A DNA stretch of 45,700 nt from an uncultured Erysipelotrichaceae bacterium (GTDB lineage: Bacteria > Bacillota_I > Bacilli_A > Erysipelotrichales > Erysipelotrichaceae), in the NCBI GenBank assembly GCA_902778375.1, contig CACYXJ010000012.1, positions 1 through 45,700 on the forward strand, given 5' to 3'. Shown here piece by piece: positions 8,220-16,213 of the stretch. A program made the translations under genes and the position numbers. The notes beneath the pieces are model-generated. The model had not been told where the DNA came from. It was given only the letters and a program-made list of their open reading frames with translations, and ran no database searches. Within the stretch, counting starts at the first letter, position 1; the number at the start of each line of letters is the position of its first letter.

Positions 8220-8225
8220 TATGTT
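8220..8225 (+). promoter_or_regulatory. Putative -10 box of the CapA-like gene
   Basis: TATGTT lies 11 bases before the ATG at 8237, so any 5' leader would be about 5 bases. The best -35 match 17 bases upstream is weak (TGTAAA, 8197-8202) and coincides with the -35 of the divergent MATE promoter. Confidence 0.4.
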
Positions 8226-8236
8226 AAGATTTTGAT

Positions 8237-9451
8237 ATGGCAAAAAAAACACGGCATCTGCGCAAAGAGTTTCAGGTTATTCTGCCGATGGTCCTGATCA
8301 TCTTCGGCGCTTTTCTGATTCACACCTTCTCGCTGAAGGAGGAAGTTGTCTGTAACAAACAGGAAAGAACAGCGGAAACAGAGAATATCAATATTCTCTG
8401 GACGGCAGAACCGCGGGTCACAAGCGCTTCGATGTATATCCTCGGCGATGCCCTGGTCCAGATCGAATGTATCAACCAGGCAGAGCAGGATGACGGCAGC
8501 TATTACTGGGATGAGGAAATGGATGGTGTCGCAAATCCCGCTTCCGGCTATGACATTGCCTTCTATAACCAGGAAACGATCCTCGGCGGCGATCATCTCG
8601 GCATGACGGTCTACCCGCATTTCAACTGTCCGCAGTCATACGGCGACTACATGGTTTCCAAAGGCTTCAACCTGGTGTCCACGGCAAACAACCATACCCT
8701 GGACAAGGGCGAGGAAGGAATTCTCAATTCCATCGAATTCTGGAAAGAGAAGTCCGGTGTTGTGACCTCCGGTACGAATTCCTCAGATGCCGAGCGTAAG
8801 GAAATCGCAGTCCATGAAGTCAACGGCATTACCTATGCCTTTACCGCCTGGACCTATGGCATCAACGGTTACGAAACAGAGCCGGGACATGAATACATGG
8901 TCAACTGCTATGCCGGCCATGAAAACGAACTGCTCAGCTGGGTTCAGGAAGCAGATCAGAAAGCGGATGTTGTCATCGTCTCGATGCACTGGGGTACGGA
9001 ATATACACCCGATCCCGATGACGAACAGCTGGAACTGGCCCAGAAACTTGCTGATGCCGGTGCTGATATCATCATCGGCAACCACCCGCACAATATCCAG
9101 CCGGTACAATGGCTCAACGGCGGCAAGACTCTCTGTTACTATGCCATGGGCAATATGATCAATTCCCAGGATGTCCTCCCGGCAACCACCCGTGAAGAAG
9201 TCAATACCGGCATGGCATCTTCCCTTGTCATAGAAAAAACGGTCCAGCCGAGCGGAGCCGTTGATGTTGTGATCAAGGATGTGAAGATCGACCTGATCTT
9301 TACCGCTTACGATGAGGACTTTACCAATATCAGATCCGTCTTCTACAAGGATCTTCCGGAGGACAGCTTCCCCGACAAGGATTCCTTCTATCAGGAGATG
9401 ATCAATGATGTCGTTCACCGCTATGACAATTCATTCACGATCGGACTTTAA
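8237..9451 (+). CDS. CapA-family (poly-gamma-glutamate synthesis type) metallophosphatase-like protein, membrane anchored
   Basis: 404 residues. Basic MAKKTRHLRK precedes one hydrophobic segment (about 14-32), a signal anchor placing the rest outside the cell. The CapA/PgsA metallophosphoesterase fold is shown by GDALVQ near the start, STANNHTLDKG (about 150), VVSMHWGTEY (about 249) and IIGNHPHNIQP (about 281), which supply metal-binding Asp, Asn and His residues. CapA is required for poly-gamma-glutamate in Bacillus, but no capBC genes are adjacent, so a different envelope polymer or phosphoester substrate is likely. There is no Shine-Dalgarno sequence. Its 3' end overlaps the convergent protease gene by 17 bases. 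Confidence 0.85.
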   Translation: MAKKTRHLRKEFQVILPMVLIIFGAFLIHTFSLKEEVVCNKQERTAETENINILWTAEPRVTSASMYILGDALVQIECINQAEQDDGSYYWDEEMDGVANPASGYDIAFYNQETILGGDHLGMTVYPHFNCPQSYGDYMVSKGFNLVSTANNHTLDKGEEGILNSIEFWKEKSGVVTSGTNSSDAERKEIAVHEVNGITYAFTAWTYGINGYETEPGHEYMVNCYAGHENELLSWVQEADQKADVVIVSMHWGTEYTPDPDDEQLELAQKLADAGADIIIGNHPHNIQPVQWLNGGKTLCYYAMGNMINSQDVLPATTREEVNTGMASSLVIEKTVQPSGAVDVVIKDVKIDLIFTAYDEDFTNIRSVFYKDLPEDSFPDKDSFYQEMINDVVHRYDNSFTIGL

Positions 9452-10250
9452 AAGGACAGCACGGCTGTCCTTTTAAGTTACCCCATAAGGCGATTGCCGG
9501 TGATCCGGCCCGGCTGTCGTAGGTGTTGGTGGAGCGGGACTGCCAAAGCAGTCTTGCGTCATAGTAATGGTTCAGGGCCGGACTGTCGCTGTCCTTGACA
9601 TATGTCAGCCCGTTGTTCCACCCCAGGCACACGTAGGCATGTGTCACACCGTACATATAATTGACGGCCAGGTATACGCATTTGCCTTCCTGCAGAGCGG
9701 CGGCAAATTCCTCGTAACTGCGCAGTACCCGGTAACTGATACCGTATTTTTCCGCGGCCATGATGACCGCATCAGAGGATACTCCGTAGCCGCCGGACTG
9801 CGGTGAGTTGAACCTGGCACAGTCGTAATACAGATAATCGCCGATTTCGGTCGGCAGGATCTCTTCGCCGCACACACCGGAAAATATCATGGCCAGGGCA
9901 GTCGGCACGCAGCCGGTGCGGCCGAACGTATAATCGCCATAAAGAATACGTGTCCATCTTCTGTCCTTCTGATAAAAATACGGTGTCGTATAGCAGTACA
10001 GTCCGCCGCTGGACAGGGCGTCCTCATACTCCGGCATGTTTTCGTGCGGACCGATCCGGTCTTCCCGGATCCTGCCAGGGGAAGTGTCCCGTACCGTAAA
10101 GGCATCGCTGACGTGATAGGTTCCGTCCGGTTTTAAAACCCATATGAAATCCTGCCGCAGCTGCGGCATGGTCAGGTTCATGGTTGCTTCCGGTACTTCC
10201 TCAGGAACCATCAGCAGCGAGATCAGCAGCATGATCAGAAATACAGTCAT
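9435..10250 (-). CDS. Exported C39-like cysteine protease-fold protein
   Basis: 271 residues from the ATG at 10250. A hydrophobic N-terminus (TVFLIMLLISLLMVP) looks like a signal peptide or anchor, though it lacks clear positive charges. The peptidase_C39_2-type core has YFYQKDRRWTRILYG, then GRTGCVPTALAMIFSG with probable catalytic Cys114, then GVTHAYVCLGW with His204, and a following Asp (VKDSDSP). Such proteins cleave peptides or cell-wall material outside the cell; the substrate is unknown. A TTG at 10310 in the same frame is rejected because it lies inside the preceding gene's terminator. The ribosome-binding site is weak (GGGA). The C-terminus overlaps the CapA gene end and its terminator. 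Confidence 0.75.
   Translation of the reverse strand: MTVFLIMLLISLLMVPEEVPEATMNLTMPQLRQDFIWVLKPDGTYHVSDAFTVRDTSPGRIREDRIGPHENMPEYEDALSSGGLYCYTTPYFYQKDRRWTRILYGDYTFGRTGCVPTALAMIFSGVCGEEILPTEIGDYLYYDCARFNSPQSGGYGVSSDAVIMAAEKYGISYRVLRSYEEFAAALQEGKCVYLAVNYMYGVTHAYVCLGWNNGLTYVKDSDSPALNHYYDARLLWQSRSTNTYDSRAGSPAIALWGNLKGQPCCPFKVRS
9450..9474 (+). terminator. Terminator of the CapA-like gene
   Basis: 11-bp perfect stem AAAAGGACAGC/GCTGTCCTTTT with a 3-base loop, starting in the TAA stop. The convergent protease gene is translated through the same DNA, so its last residues come from the hairpin. Confidence 0.85.
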
Positions 10251-10280
10251 CACTGTTATTTTCCCACACTTGCGGGCAAA

Positions 10281-10307
10281 GAAAAAGCCGGGTTCTGAGC
10301 CCGGCTT
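10281..10307 (-). terminator. Terminator of the FMN/FAD reductase gene
   Basis: 8-bp perfect stem AAGCCGGG/CCCGGCTT with a 7-base loop, followed on the minus strand by TTTTTCTTT. It lies between the reductase stop (10325) and the protease start. Confidence 0.92.
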
Positions 10308-10324
10308 CAAAGCTGTTTACAGAA

Positions 10325-12091
10325 TTATTTGGATGCGTTCTCGCCGGCAATGCGTCCGAAGACGACAAAGTCAGCGACTGCGTTGCCGCCCAGACGGTTG
10401 CCGCCGTGGACACCGCCGGTCACTTCACCTGCCGCATAGAGATTGGGGATGACGTTGCCGTCAACATCGATCACTTCGGCATTGGTGTTGATCCTGACAC
10501 CGCCCATGCAGTGGTGGATGCCCGGAGCGATCTTGACCGCATAGTACGGAGCGTGGGAGAGGTCGGACAGCAGGGCGTCGAATGCCTCACGTCCGAATTC
10601 CTCGTCATTCTGTGCCTCGCAGGCTGCTGTCCATGTTGACAGTGTCTCCTGCAGGGTGGCCGGATCGACTTCCATCAGCTTGGCAAGGTCTTCGACCGTC
10701 TCGCACTTTGTCATCAGACCTCTGTCGAGGTACTTGGCGATAACATTGGAGGCATCAAACATCTGCTGGTCGACGATGAGCCATGCATAGCTGCCTGTCT
10801 GTTCGTTGACATGTCCGGAAACGACGTCACGGGTCAGGATTTCATTGCAGAAACGCTTGCCTTCGGCGTTGATCAGAATCGCACCGTCGCCGCGCAGCGA
10901 TTCCGAAATCAGGGAGCCGTCAGCCTGGACGACTGTCGGATGGATCTGGATCTGTTCCAGATCGACAAAGTCGGCACCGATTTCCGTCAGGAACGGAATC
11001 GCATCACCGGTAATTGTCGGAGCATTGGTGGAAACATAGCCCTCAAGATCCGGACGGTACTTGACGATCATATCCGGATTGGAACCGAAGCCGCCGGTCG
11101 TGATGATGACCTTGTCGGCGTGAATGATAATGTTGTTGCCGTCGGCACCCACAGCGTGGACACCTACAGCTCTGCCTTCTTCGACCAGGATCCTGTCGAC
11201 TCTGGCGGAGAAGATAGCGTCGATTCCCATTTCATTGACCGTATCGGAAAGATGAGCGACCAGGAATGTACCGACAGAAAGGATCTTGCCTTCATCGTCG
11301 ACAGGACGATGCTGACGCTTTGTGGAAGCGCCGCCGGCCTGACCGACGTTGGACAGCGGTGCACCGATGCTGTCGAGCCAGTCGATGGCAGCCGAGGAAT
11401 TTTCCGCCAGGGTGCGGACCAGATCCGGATTATTGATATCATGTCCGCCGGCCATTGTATCCTGATAGAACAGATCGGCAGAGTCTTCAATACCCTGTTC
11501 TGCCTGGTAATGAGTAGCGGCAGCGTTCATACCGCCGGTTGCGTAACTGGAGTTTCCGCCGGCAACGGCAGCCTTTTCGATGATCATGACTTTCTTGCCG
11601 TTCTGGGCTGCTGTGATGGCAGCTGTCATACCGGCACCGCCGGCACCGACAACGACGACATCATAGGTTTCTTCGATGTCTTCCGCCTTGGTGGCTTCCT
11701 TCGGTTCCAGTTTCTCCGGATCGCCGCCGGCCTGCTTGATCGTGTCGTTGACTGCTGTAAAGAACGCAGTCGATGTCTTTGTTGCACCGGTTACACCATC
11801 GATTTTGGTGGACTGGGCAGCAATTGTCTTTTCAACCAGCTGCGGCAGAGCTGCGCCGCCTACTGTCGGTGTCTCTCCCTCGGCAACATACTCGATTGCC
11901 GTGATTTCATCTTCACTGAATGTAACTTTTACCTGTACCGGTTTCTCTGAACCGGCAAATCCGTCTGCCTGTGCTTCATACGTTCCGGGTGTGAAACCGG
12001 CGGAACCGGCAGCGGGCGTTCCTGAACCTGCGCATGCCGCAAGCGAAAGCGCCAACATGCCGGACAGGACCGTAGCAATTATCTTTTTCAT
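10325..12091 (-). CDS. Extracellular FMN/FAD flavoprotein reductase (fumarate/urocanate reductase type), lipoprotein
   Basis: 588 residues in three parts. A lipoprotein signal peptide ends in the lipobox LSLAAC (Cys20). An FMN_bind domain (about 33-120) has the flavinylation motif DGVTGATKTS, where ApbE-type transferases attach FMN to Thr. A FAD-binding fumarate-reductase-type domain (about 143-588) has VVVGAGGAGMTAAI, QIHPT, SLRGDGAILINAEGKRF and a C-terminal GEVTGGVHGGNRLGGNA. Homologues reduce fumarate, urocanate or related acceptors using electrons from membrane quinol or flavin carriers; the acceptor here cannot be assigned. The ATG at 12091 has GGAGGG 8 bases upstream, and an extended -10 promoter precedes it. 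No apbE gene is in the window. Confidence 0.9.
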   Translation of the reverse strand: MKKIIATVLSGMLALSLAACAGSGTPAAGSAGFTPGTYEAQADGFAGSEKPVQVKVTFSEDEITAIEYVAEGETPTVGGAALPQLVEKTIAAQSTKIDGVTGATKTSTAFFTAVNDTIKQAGGDPEKLEPKEATKAEDIEETYDVVVVGAGGAGMTAAITAAQNGKKVMIIEKAAVAGGNSSYATGGMNAAATHYQAEQGIEDSADLFYQDTMAGGHDINNPDLVRTLAENSSAAIDWLDSIGAPLSNVGQAGGASTKRQHRPVDDEGKILSVGTFLVAHLSDTVNEMGIDAIFSARVDRILVEEGRAVGVHAVGADGNNIIIHADKVIITTGGFGSNPDMIVKYRPDLEGYVSTNAPTITGDAIPFLTEIGADFVDLEQIQIHPTVVQADGSLISESLRGDGAILINAEGKRFCNEILTRDVVSGHVNEQTGSYAWLIVDQQMFDASNVIAKYLDRGLMTKCETVEDLAKLMEVDPATLQETLSTWTAACEAQNDEEFGREAFDALLSDLSHAPYYAVKIAPGIHHCMGGVRINTNAEVIDVDGNVIPNLYAAGEVTGGVHGGNRLGGNAVADFVVFGRIAGENASK

Positions 12092-12111
12092 GGTTGTAGC
12101 CCTCCACTTTT

Positions 12112-12120
12112 ATTCTAACA
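12112..12120 (-). promoter_or_regulatory. Extended -10 promoter of the reductase gene
   Basis: Minus-strand TGTTAGAAT. No good -35 box lies at normal distance, as is typical of extended -10 promoters. Confidence 0.6.
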
Positions 12121-12133
12121 GACCGCTTCGGAA

Positions 12134-12145
12134 TTGGCATGCCAA
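12134..12145. promoter_or_regulatory. 12-bp perfect palindrome upstream of the reductase promoter
   Basis: TTGGCATGCCAA, 14 bases upstream of the extended -10 element and centred about 25 bases before it. This is a possible operator in the -35 region. The regulator is unknown, and a 12-bp palindrome could be chance. Confidence 0.35.
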
Positions 12146-12170
12146 CTATGTCAAACCTGACAGTTTTCAC

Positions 12171-12197
12171 AAAAAAATGCCGGATTATTTTCCGGCA
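12171..12197 (-). terminator. Terminator of the thioredoxin-reductase-like gene
   Basis: 6-bp stem TGCCGG/CCGGCA, 8-base loop, then TTTTTTT on the minus strand. The gene's TAA stop (12185-12187) is inside the loop. Confidence 0.88.
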
Positions 12198-13063
12198 CGT
12201 TTTTTCTCATCGATATAGCTGACCGCGGATAATGCTGCGACATTGCCCTGTCCGGCTGCCTTGATGTACTGATAGGGCTGGCCGGCGATGTCTCCGGCCG
12301 CGAACAGACCCGGCAGGTTGGTGCGCATCTGCAGGTCGACCTTGACAGCATTACCTTCGGTCTCAAGACCCGGCACCAGCTGGCCCGGGAACTGAGCGGC
12401 ACGCAGGATAAACACACCGTCAACCGTATGGCTTGCCTGGTCGGTTACCAGTTCCGTGACTTTCATGGCACCCTTGATCTCCTGCGGCTTTTCCTTCAGG
12501 ACGACAAGATTGTCATGGGTAAAGTACGGCTCTTCCTTATACAGCGGGATGTAGTAGACCTTCTCACAGACTTCGCCGAGGAAATCCGCTTCCGCTTCCT
12601 CTTCCGGACTGCCGCCGATAACAGCGACCGTCTTGCCGCGGTACAGCGGTGCGTCGCAGGTCGCGCAATAGCTGACGCCTCTGCCGAGGAACGCTTCCTC
12701 GCCCGGATACGGCTTGCCGGCTACGACACCGGTTGCCAGAATGACTGTCTCCGCTTCGGCATATTCGCCGTCGGAAAGCTGCAGGCTGTAGTAGGAGCCC
12801 ATCGCATAGACTGTCGTTACCTTCTTTTCGGTGACTTCGATGCCCAGCACGTCCAGCTGTTTCTGAAACGCTTCCGCCATTTCCTTGCCGGTCACGTCAC
12901 AGAGACCGAGATAGTTTCTGATCGGATGGTCGACGACCTGCATCTTATTGCTCAGCTGCTTCGACCCCAGCAGCAGGACGTTTTTGTTTCTTACAGTTGC
13001 CGTGATTGCGGCTTCCAGTCCGGCCGGACCGGTGCCTATAACTGCGATATCATATCTTGTCAT
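12185..13063 (-). CDS. Thioredoxin-reductase-like FAD disulfide oxidoreductase lacking canonical NADPH motifs
   Basis: 292 residues with thioredoxin reductase architecture. The FAD motif is [11 protein letters not shown] (9-19), the redox pair is in CATCDAP (Cys133, Cys136), and the second FAD motif is LFAAGDIAG near the C-terminus. In NADPH-dependent enzymes the central domain has GGGxSA followed by HRRxxxR. Here the first reads [11 protein letters not shown] (150-160), and the HRR region reads YYIPLYKEE with no arginines. Pyridine-nucleotide-independent relatives such as ferredoxin-dependent flavin thioredoxin reductase are known in clostridia, and this protein may be of that kind. It reduces a disulfide partner, probably thioredoxin or a thioredoxin-like protein; no trx gene is nearby. 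AAGGAGG precedes the ATG at 13063. Confidence 0.85.
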   Translation of the reverse strand: MTRYDIAVIGTGPAGLEAAITATVRNKNVLLLGSKQLSNKMQVVDHPIRNYLGLCDVTGKEMAEAFQKQLDVLGIEVTEKKVTTVYAMGSYYSLQLSDGEYAEAETVILATGVVAGKPYPGEEAFLGRGVSYCATCDAPLYRGKTVAVIGGSPEEEAEADFLGEVCEKVYYIPLYKEEPYFTHDNLVVLKEKPQEIKGAMKVTELVTDQASHTVDGVFILRAAQFPGQLVPGLETEGNAVKVDLQMRTNLPGLFAAGDIAGQPYQYIKAAGQGNVAALSAVSYIDEKKRAGK

Positions 13064-13142
13064 GATATTCCTCCTTCTTGTTAATGCACTTCTATTTTAT
13101 ATATTTTTCCGGATAATTCCTGCTATCTGCTTCCGGTTTCTT

Positions 13143-13183
13143 TTCTTGCCTGTCTCTTTTTGTGCTAGAATATGTAACATATT
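13143..13183 (+). promoter_or_regulatory. asnA promoter with a palindromic operator candidate
   Basis: TTCTTG (13143-13148), 17-base spacer, extended -10 TGCTAGAAT (TAGAAT 13166-13171). A 15-base palindrome, AATATGT-A-ACATATT (13169-13183), overlaps the -10 box and the start site. That is where a repressor would block transcription. Confidence 0.55.
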
Positions 13184-13202
13184 GTACGCAGGAGAAAAAA
13201 CT

Positions 13203-14213
13203 ATGAAAGTTCAGATACCCGTTAATTATGATCCGGTTCTCTCCGTGCGGGAGACCCAGGAGGCGATCAAGTATATCCGCGACACCTTCCAGAAGGAAAT
13301 CGGAAGGGAGCTCAATCTGAGCAGAATCAGTGCGCCGCTGTTTGTGCCGCGCAGTTCCGGTCTCAACGATAATCTGAACGGCATCGAAAGACCGGTAAGC
13401 TTCGACATCCAGGAAATGCCGGGCGACCGTATCGAAGTCGTGCAGTCGCTGGCCAAGTGGAAGCGTGTAGCACTGAAAAAATACAATTTCGGCATTCATG
13501 AAGGTCTCTACACAAACATGAACGCGATCCGCCGCGACGAACTGCTGGACAACCTGCATTCTGTCTACGTCGACCAGTGGGACTGGGAAAAGATCATCTC
13601 CAAAGACGAAAGAACCATGGAGACGCTGGAGGAAACCGCCCGCGAGATCTTCAAGGTCATCAAGCATATGGAACATGAAGTCTGGTATAAATATCCCCAG
13701 GCTGTCTGTCACCTGGCAGATGATGTCTTCTTCATTTCCTCCCAGGAACTGGAAGACATGTACCCGGATCTCTCGCCGAAGGAGAGGGAAGATAAGATCA
13801 CAAAAGACAAGCAGTGCGTCTTCATTACCCAGATCGGCAAACCTCTGGAACGCAGCGGCCGTCCCCACGACGGCAGGGCACCGGACTATGATGACTGGGA
13901 TCTCAACGGCGACATGCTGTTCTGGCTGCCTTCCCTGGAGAGAGCTCTGGAAATCACTTCCATGGGCATCCGTGTCGACGAGAATTCAATTGTCAGCCAG
14001 TGCCAGGCCGCACATTGCGAAGGCCGTCTGATCCTGCCATACCACAAGATGATCCAGAATCAGGAGCTTCCCTATACGATCGGCGGCGGTATCGGCCAGT
14101 CCAGACTGTGCATGCTGCTGCTGAACAAAGCCCATATCGGCGAAGTCCAGGCATCCATCTGGCCTGAGGAAATGCAGGAAATCTGCACAGCGAACAATAT
14201 GCCGCTGCTGTAA
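13203..14213 (+). CDS. asnA: Aspartate-ammonia ligase (asparagine synthetase A)
   Basis: AsnA makes asparagine from aspartate, ammonia and ATP. The 336 residues equal the family length. The class II aminoacyl-tRNA-synthetase-like fold shows in [16 protein letters not shown] (substrate binding), [43 protein letters not shown] and [12 protein letters not shown] (motif 3). The ATG at 13203 is preferred over in-frame upstream codons because homology begins there and AGGAG lies 9 bases before it. It is monocistronic with its own promoter and terminator, and divergent from the flavoprotein gene. The palindrome at 13169-13183 suggests repression, perhaps by asparagine or nitrogen status. Confidence 0.96.
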   Translation: MKVQIPVNYDPVLSVRETQEAIKYIRDTFQKEIGRELNLSRISAPLFVPRSSGLNDNLNGIERPVSFDIQEMPGDRIEVVQSLAKWKRVALKKYNFGIHEGLYTNMNAIRRDELLDNLHSVYVDQWDWEKIISKDERTMETLEETAREIFKVIKHMEHEVWYKYPQAVCHLADDVFFISSQELEDMYPDLSPKEREDKITKDKQCVFITQIGKPLERSGRPHDGRAPDYDDWDLNGDMLFWLPSLERALEITSMGIRVDENSIVSQCQAAHCEGRLILPYHKMIQNQELPYTIGGGIGQSRLCMLLLNKAHIGEVQASIWPEEMQEICTANNMPLL

Positions 14214-14239
14214 ACCCGTCCCCACAGGATGGGTTTTTT
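14214..14239 (+). terminator. Terminator of asnA
   Basis: 8-bp stem ACCCGTCC/GGATGGGT (one G-U pair), 5-base loop, then TTTTTT. It starts one base after the stop codon. Confidence 0.85.
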
Positions 14240-14277
14240 GAGTATGATAGAAGATGTACATTCCGGAGGTTATGCTT

Positions 14278-15231
14278 ATGTCAACTGTACGTGACCGCAA
14301 TGTGATCGATGTTACCTTAACGGAAAATGACCGTTATGTTCTGATCATCAACGATGATCTGCCCTGGAGTTTTGGTGAACGCCAGTCCCACGCCCGCACA
14401 CTGCAGGATAAAATCAACGACTATCTGAATTATATTGTCAGCGGTCAGGCGGAAGAAGCCCATCCCGGCTGCCGCTGTGTGATCCGGGTCAGTGCCGAAC
14501 ATCCGTACAGCCGCTACGGTATGGATTTCCTGGAAAAGGTCCGGGAGTTTCTGAAAACCCATGAAGATCCCTGCGATCTGGAATGGACACATCCGGAAGA
14601 TGACAGGGAATGGGATGACGGCTTCAGCGACGATTTTGTTTTTGACCCTTCCAAAGTATTTGTCCGCCTGAAAAAGAACTGGTCAAGAAACCCGCTGGAT
14701 GAAATCTCGCTTATGGCTTCCGATGAGAACGCACCGGATTACCAGAATATGCCGATGTACCGCTATATGGACAGTTTTGTCTATTTCTTCATGCAGGATG
14801 TCGGCAATGCCTTCACCTATCTGACATATGACAATCTGCCGGAAGATACCGATGTCCAGGAACTGCAGAAAACAGCCTTTGCGAATATGGCTGCGAACGT
14901 CCATTACCAGTTGTCCGAGTCAAAGATCAAAGGTGTTTACGGCTTCCTTGCCGGCGGCGATTTCGAAGCGGAATCCCTGCTGTTTCCGGAACTGTTCCAG
15001 CAGGCCGCAGATATGCTGAATGATGATCTGCTGATCAGTGTTCCGACCAAGGACATTGTCTTTGTGACCAAGGCAAACGACCTGTTCCTACCCGGGAAAA
15101 TGCTCAAGCAGGCACGTGATATGTTTGAGACAAACCTCCGCCAGACACCGCATCTTCTCTTCTGCCGGGATGTCTTCCACTATAACCGCAAAGATAATAC
15201 CCTGACGATCGATAAAAGACGCACACTGTAA
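14278..15231 (+). CDS. DUF6572-like plus DUF1444-like two-domain protein
   Basis: 317 residues, soluble and acidic. Residues about 8-95 (NVIDVTLTENDRYVLIINDD then a region with LQDKINDYLNYIVSGQ) resemble DUF6572. Residues about 125-310 resemble DUF1444 (B. subtilis YtpQ): VYFFMQDVGNAFTYLTYDNL, then GDFEAESLLF and ISVPTKDIVFVTKAND. Neither family has an established function. The start at 14278 is chosen because CGGAGG lies 8 bases upstream; the in-frame ATGs at 14254 and 14272 are too far from or too close to it. It is a single gene between two terminators. The domain calls are by eye. Confidence 0.65.
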   Translation: MSTVRDRNVIDVTLTENDRYVLIINDDLPWSFGERQSHARTLQDKINDYLNYIVSGQAEEAHPGCRCVIRVSAEHPYSRYGMDFLEKVREFLKTHEDPCDLEWTHPEDDREWDDGFSDDFVFDPSKVFVRLKKNWSRNPLDEISLMASDENAPDYQNMPMYRYMDSFVYFFMQDVGNAFTYLTYDNLPEDTDVQELQKTAFANMAANVHYQLSESKIKGVYGFLAGGDFEAESLLFPELFQQAADMLNDDLLISVPTKDIVFVTKANDLFLPGKMLKQARDMFETNLRQTPHLLFCRDVFHYNRKDNTLTIDKRRTL

Positions 15232-15247
15232 CCATTCATAAGCACAA

Positions 15248-15281
15248 ATGATCCCTGTCACCGGCAGGGATCATCTTTTTT
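15248..15281 (+). terminator. Terminator of the DUF6572/DUF1444-like gene
   Basis: 10-bp perfect stem ATGATCCCTG/CAGGGATCAT, 7-base loop, then TCTTTTTT. It may also help stop transcription from the convergent gene at 15300. Confidence 0.9.
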
Positions 15282-15299
15282 CTGTAATCAGCGCTTTTA

Positions 15300-15860
15300 T
15301 TATTTGCCGTTTTCTTCTGAATTCTTATATGGTTCATACGAAACATATTCCCGGCCGTCATCCTTGATCCAGTATCCAAATCTTCCCGTTATGGCAACCG
15401 GCTCCGGCAGAGGCTCGAAGTGCAGATTCTTTGTTTTGGAAGCTTTGGTGTCTTCCGTCAGAGAAGCCGTGATATGCGGCTTATTTAAAACTCCGGGATT
15501 CTCATCATTGTAGTTGATGTAGTATTTCATCACTTCATCCGGCAGCTGCAGTTCGAAGCCGCTGTTTTTGCCGTCAAATCCATATCCGGTCAACAGAACC
15601 TGGATTTCTTTGCCGGCCAGTTCGTCAAATATCTCATTCTCACCGGGATGATATTTAAATGTGCAATGAATGATATCGTTTACCAGCGGCAGCTGTTCCT
15701 TTTCCAGAGAATGAATGAAATCCTCCGTTTCACCTTCAAAGAAAATCCCTTCGTAACTAAGCATCCTAGCCTCCCCGACCTGTTCACAGTCTTCCATTGC
15801 TGTCTTTTTCAGCACAACATAAATATAATCACAACATTTTTTCATTTCACTATATTGCAT
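15300..15860 (-). CDS. Probable 2H phosphoesterase-superfamily protein
   Basis: 186 residues. Two His-x-Thr motifs, IIHCTFKY (His65, Thr67) and PHITASL (His129, Thr131), are 64 residues apart, each on a hydrophobic strand. This is the hallmark of 2H phosphoesterases, which open 2',3'-cyclic phosphates or join/cleave 2'-5' RNA bonds. Enzymes of this fold act in RNA end repair and cyclic nucleotide turnover; the substrate here is unknown. Neither possible start (15860 or 15845) has a ribosome-binding site. The -35 box of the divergent PadR promoter overlaps its first codon. No membrane segment is visible. Confidence 0.6.
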   Translation of the reverse strand: MQYSEMKKCCDYIYVVLKKTAMEDCEQVGEARMLSYEGIFFEGETEDFIHSLEKEQLPLVNDIIHCTFKYHPGENEIFDELAGKEIQVLLTGYGFDGKNSGFELQLPDEVMKYYINYNDENPGVLNKPHITASLTEDTKASKTKNLHFEPLPEPVAITGRFGYWIKDDGREYVSYEPYKNSEENGK

Positions 15861-15883
15861 TACTGAATAGTCTGTGATACTGT
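15855..15883 (+). promoter_or_regulatory. Promoter of the padR-HAAS operon
   Basis: TTGCAT (15855-15860), 17-base spacer, TACTGT (15878-15883), 27 bases before the PadR start. PadR repressors usually bind their own promoter, but no clear ATGT-N8-ACAT operator is visible. Confidence 0.45.
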
Positions 15884-15910
15884 GTTCTCAGAAAGGAAGA
15901 ATACCTGTCT

Positions 15911-16213
15911 ATGGATGCTCAATTCAGAAAAGGCGCCCTCGAGCTGTGCGTACTGTCGCAGCTGAAACAGGAAGACCGTTACGGTTATGAACTGACGGAA
16001 GTGATTTCCAAGGAACTCGCAGTCAAAGCCGGAACATTGTATCTGATCCTGAAGCGCCTCAAGGACAACGACTATGTGGAAACCTATCTGGTGGAATCCT
16101 CCGGCGGTCCCGCCCGTAAATATTACCATCTGACCGACAAAGGCGATGCCTACCGGAAAAGCCAGAAAGAAGAATGGAATCAGTTTATCAGGAAAGTGGA
16201 GAACCTATTATGA
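15911..16213 (+). CDS. PadR-family transcriptional regulator
   Basis: 100 residues: a winged helix typical of PadR (KGALELCVLSQLKQEDRYGYEL, then VKAGTLYLILKRLKDNDYV, then GGPARKYYHLTDKG) with a short C-terminal helix. PadR proteins are small repressors, often controlling the next gene. Its stop overlaps the ATG of the HAAS protein gene (ATGA), so the two are translationally coupled. In Bacillota this pair commonly responds to envelope stress or membrane-active agents. The signal here is unknown. AAAGGAAG lies about 10 bases before the ATG. Confidence 0.92.
   Translation: MDAQFRKGALELCVLSQLKQEDRYGYELTEVISKELAVKAGTLYLILKRLKDNDYVETYLVESSGGPARKYYHLTDKGDAYRKSQKEEWNQFIRKVENLL

Noticed and set aside
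10251..10310. Longer form of the C39-like protein starting at TTG 10310
   Set aside because: The added residues are encoded by the upstream gene's terminator hairpin, and no ribosome-binding site precedes the TTG.
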